From Pseudanabaena sp. ABRG5-3 (lineage in GTDB: Bacteria > Cyanobacteriota > Cyanobacteriia > Pseudanabaenales > Pseudanabaenaceae): a stretch of DNA of 64,000 bases. The stretch covers positions 2,418,001 to 2,482,000 of the forward strand of contig NZ_AP017560.1 in the NCBI RefSeq assembly GCF_003967015.1. Reading direction: 5' to 3'. The notes beneath the pieces are model-generated. The model was not told where the DNA came from and did not search any database. It saw nothing but the letters and a program-made list of their open reading frames with translations. Both the position numbers and the translations under genes were made by a program. This document shows positions 62,279-64,000 of this stretch, piece by piece (the stretch's first letter is position 1; each line of letters begins with the position of its first letter).

Positions 62279-62362
62279 TGGTTTAGGGGCTTGGGTAGGA
62301 TTGTAGAATTTCCTCCTATTGTAGTGCAACCCAAAAATTGCAATTTTCAGTCACATGAACCC

Positions 62363-62415
62363 CCAAACAAATTTTTACAAGGGTTGCAAAGCAACCCTTG
62401 TAAAAATTTGTTTGG
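62363..62415. repeat. 53-nt perfect palindrome with AAA loop
   Basis: 25-bp arms CCAAACAAATTTTTACAAGG plus GTTGC pair perfectly. It lies between the end of the 62452 gene and the start of the glutathione transferase gene, both on the minus strand, so it could end the first transcript. Confidence 0.82.
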
Positions 62416-62451
62416 TTCTGTTTTGAGTGCTTGGCGCTCTCATTTGCAGGG

Positions 62452-62691
62452 CTAGAAATAATAGTGGCTTTCAATCCAATTCATCACTTCTTCTTCTGTG
62501 CCAAAGTTCGCAGAGTGACCAGTTTTAGGATCGTAAACACACCAGTAGGAATTACCAAAGCGATCAGTTTTTTGCCAAACTTTGGCTTCATCATTTTGGT
62601 TAAAAGTTGTTTGGGCTATATTTTGGAAGAATTTACTCAGAGCTTCCCCAATATTAATGTTAATAGGATTAGAAATAAAAGAGACTCGCAT
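62452..62691 (-). CDS. Small conserved protein, function unknown
   Basis: 79 aa. Motifs include KVWQKTDRFGNSYWCVYDPK and HSANFGTEEEVMNWIESHYY. A compact soluble protein, of a kind common in cyanobacteria; I do not know its role. It is divergent from the MocR-type gene and shares the 205-bp region with the operator at 62781-62840. Confidence 0.6.
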   Translation of the reverse strand: MRVSFISNPININIGEALSKFFQNIAQTTFNQNDEAKVWQKTDRFGNSYWCVYDPKTGHSANFGTEEEVMNWIESHYYF

Positions 62692-62780
62692 AATTTTGCT
62701 ATCCCAATTGCGAAGGGTTCATACTTCCTATTGTTACCTTTTAGTTAGAGGATTCGGAAGGTACAAATTTAAGCATTTTT

Positions 62781-62840
62781 ACTAGTACAGTTGGTAAAAT
62801 GTTTAACTGTTCTAGTAAAATCAGTAGAAACTGTACTAGG
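62781..62840. promoter_or_regulatory. Operator with three AACTGTACTAG-type half-sites
   Basis: ACTAGTACAGTT (62781-62792) is inverted relative to AACTGTTCTAGT (62805-62816) and AACTGTACTAGG (62829-62840); the last two are direct and exactly 24 bp apart. A layout of one inverted and two direct repeats is known for MocR-type regulators. The gene starts at 62897. Confidence 0.65.
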
Positions 62841-62896
62841 TAAGTTGAGATGAGATCGCTATATACTGCTTTCACTATCTCAGTAGCGCTTGCCCT

Positions 62897-64000
62897 ATGA
62901 GAATTCCCTTAAATCGCTCTGCCCAAGAGCCAATCTATCTCCAAATCCGCGATCGCATTAGTCATTTGATTACATCGGGAGCGCTGCAAGCAGGAGAGCA
63001 ACTACCATCGATTCGTGCTCTTGCCGAAAGTGTACAGGTAAATAAGTTGACTGTCATCGAAGCATATAGTGTTCTTGAAGCCGATGGTCTGGTGTCTGCA
63101 AAGCAAGGCGCAGGCTACTTTGTGAATAATGCGATGCTTTCTCCTGAGCGTAGCTCCACCCTTGAAACCGATCAAGAGGTCGTAATTCCCAGTAAGTGGG
63201 GTGAATCATTTTTCGATCAGTACATGGATTCTCTGCAAGCGCAGCTACATCCCGATGTGATTGACTTTACCTCAGGATTTCCTCGCCCATCGGGATTAGA
63301 AGATCTGGCTAAAATTGCCCGTAGAGCGATGACTCAGGTAGCTGATGTGCTGTTTAGCTATGACTTTCCCCAAGGACAGTTTACCCTTCGCAAGCAGGTA
63401 GCGCAGATGCTCGCATGGAAATTGGGACTGGAAGCATCGGCAGATAATTTGATTATTACTAATGGCTCTAAACAGGCTCTATCTTTAGCATTTCAGTACT
63501 ATCTCCGCGCAGGGGATTGGGTAATTGTGGAATGTCCGACCTATCATGGCGCGATCGCGATTTTAGAAAAGATGGGCATCAAGGTGATCGGTATTCCTAT
63601 GCAGAATGATGGTATGAATTTGGAACTGCTCCATCAATATCTGCGTAGTCATCAACCCAAGCTGATCTATACCGTCAGCACCCTGCACAACCCTACAGGA
63701 ATTACGACATCACAATCCCATCGTCGCGAGTTAATCTCCCTAGCGGAGAAATATAACTGCCCAATTTTGGAAGACAATGCCTATGAAGGATTGAACTTTG
63801 AACCAGCCCCCGCACCTCTCAAGGTTCTAGATCGCAATGATTTAGTCACCTATATTGGTACATTCTCCAAATCGCTGATGCCCGGACTGAGAGTTGGCTA
63901 TATGGTATCGACTGGTAAGCATTATCAAGCCCTAGTGGAACTAAAACTGCTCCATGATTTGCATGTCTCCACCGTGACTCAAGCGATCGCTAGTGAGTAT
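62897..64000 (+). CDS. MocR-type GntR/aminotransferase regulator (partial)
   Basis: At least 368 aa, running off the window end. The N-terminal GntR winged helix is IYLQIRDRISHLITSGALQA, then QLPSIRALAESVQVNKLTVI. From residue 95 it has a type I aminotransferase domain: ITNGSKQALSLAFQYYL, STLHNPTGITTSQSHRRELI, ILEDNAYEGLNFEP and FSKSLMPGLRVGYM with the PLP Lys. MocR proteins sense a PLP-linked metabolite and act as activator or repressor of adjacent genes. The upstream triple repeat is its probable own operator. Confidence 0.9.
   Translation, partial: MRIPLNRSAQEPIYLQIRDRISHLITSGALQAGEQLPSIRALAESVQVNKLTVIEAYSVLEADGLVSAKQGAGYFVNNAMLSPERSSTLETDQEVVIPSKWGESFFDQYMDSLQAQLHPDVIDFTSGFPRPSGLEDLAKIARRAMTQVADVLFSYDFPQGQFTLRKQVAQMLAWKLGLEASADNLIITNGSKQALSLAFQYYLRAGDWVIVECPTYHGAIAILEKMGIKVIGIPMQNDGMNLELLHQYLRSHQPKLIYTVSTLHNPTGITTSQSHRRELISLAEKYNCPILEDNAYEGLNFEPAPAPLKVLDRNDLVTYIGTFSKSLMPGLRVGYMVSTGKHYQALVELKLLHDLHVSTVTQAIASEY

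Noticed and set aside
1-64000. tRNA, rRNA or riboswitch genes
   Set aside because: I saw no cloverleaf-like T-arm sequences or known riboswitch cores in the intergenic regions; a covariance-model scan would be needed to be certain.

Overview
The window reads as chromosomal DNA of a filamentous or unicellular cyanobacterium, possibly Pseudanabaena-like; the genus is a guess. The HIP1 octamer GCGATCGC occurs throughout. Several gene families are typical of cyanobacteria: an alternative respiratory terminal oxidase cluster, a CYP110-type P450, an Rcp1-like regulator, DevB/DevC exporter parts and a Ser/Thr-His hybrid multikinase. I saw no rRNA, tRNA, CRISPR array or intact transposase gene.

Layout. 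1-2.2 kb: the 3' end of a radical SAM gene and two putative nucleases (T5orf172 and Uma2). 2.5-7.5 kb: a seven-gene terminal oxidase operon (two DUF2231 proteins, subunit II without its CuA ligands, a pilin-like protein, subunits I and III), followed by a GMC oxidoreductase. 9.2-11.5 kb: a possible peptide maturation and export module made of a Sec-exported small protein with a leader-like segment, a stand-alone periplasmic C39 peptidase and an outer-membrane barrel with a coiled-coil tail. 11.6-22.4 kb: an accessory island. It holds three toxin-antitoxin loci (one with a dead toxin) separated by copies of a HIP1-centred repeat, an HsdR_N-like nuclease, a tyrosine recombinase with a duplicated catalytic domain, an orphan ParA, and a three-gene GNAT/HTH operon whose upstream DNA carries iteron-like repeats and a 22-bp palindrome.

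22.5-25.7 kb: a copper-oxidase, lipoprotein and FTR1 iron-uptake set. 25.7-33.1 kb: scpB, a type II restriction-modification pair, pyrC, two paralogous lipoproteins and a PhzF-like isomerase. 33.4-36.3 kb: two receiver-histidine kinase genes, the first broken by a 349-bp perfect tandem duplication. 36.4-39.8 kb: a glycosyltransferase, an MltA-type lytic transglycosylase and a HAD phosphatase. 39.8-46.5 kb: a MoxR-DUF58-SpoIIM-RDD-DUF4129-DUF4350 cluster. 46.7-49.7 kb: a P450 and a CHAT-domain protein. 49.7-56.3 kb: an Rcp1-like regulator and a 1971-residue multikinase whose second GAF domain carries both cysteine signatures of a DXCF cyanobacteriochrome. 56.8-64 kb: devC and devB without devA, a membrane zinc peptidase, a HAD pseudogene, a YfcG-like glutathione transferase and the start of a MocR-type regulator with its operator.

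Intergenic DNA is rich in long near-perfect palindromes with loops of about 3 nt. Several lie inside short elements with terminal inverted repeats that fall into at least four families (A-D below). The strongest candidates for new biology are the peptide/C39/barrel module, the predicted light-sensing multikinase, the repeat-punctuated toxin-antitoxin array and the hairpin element families.
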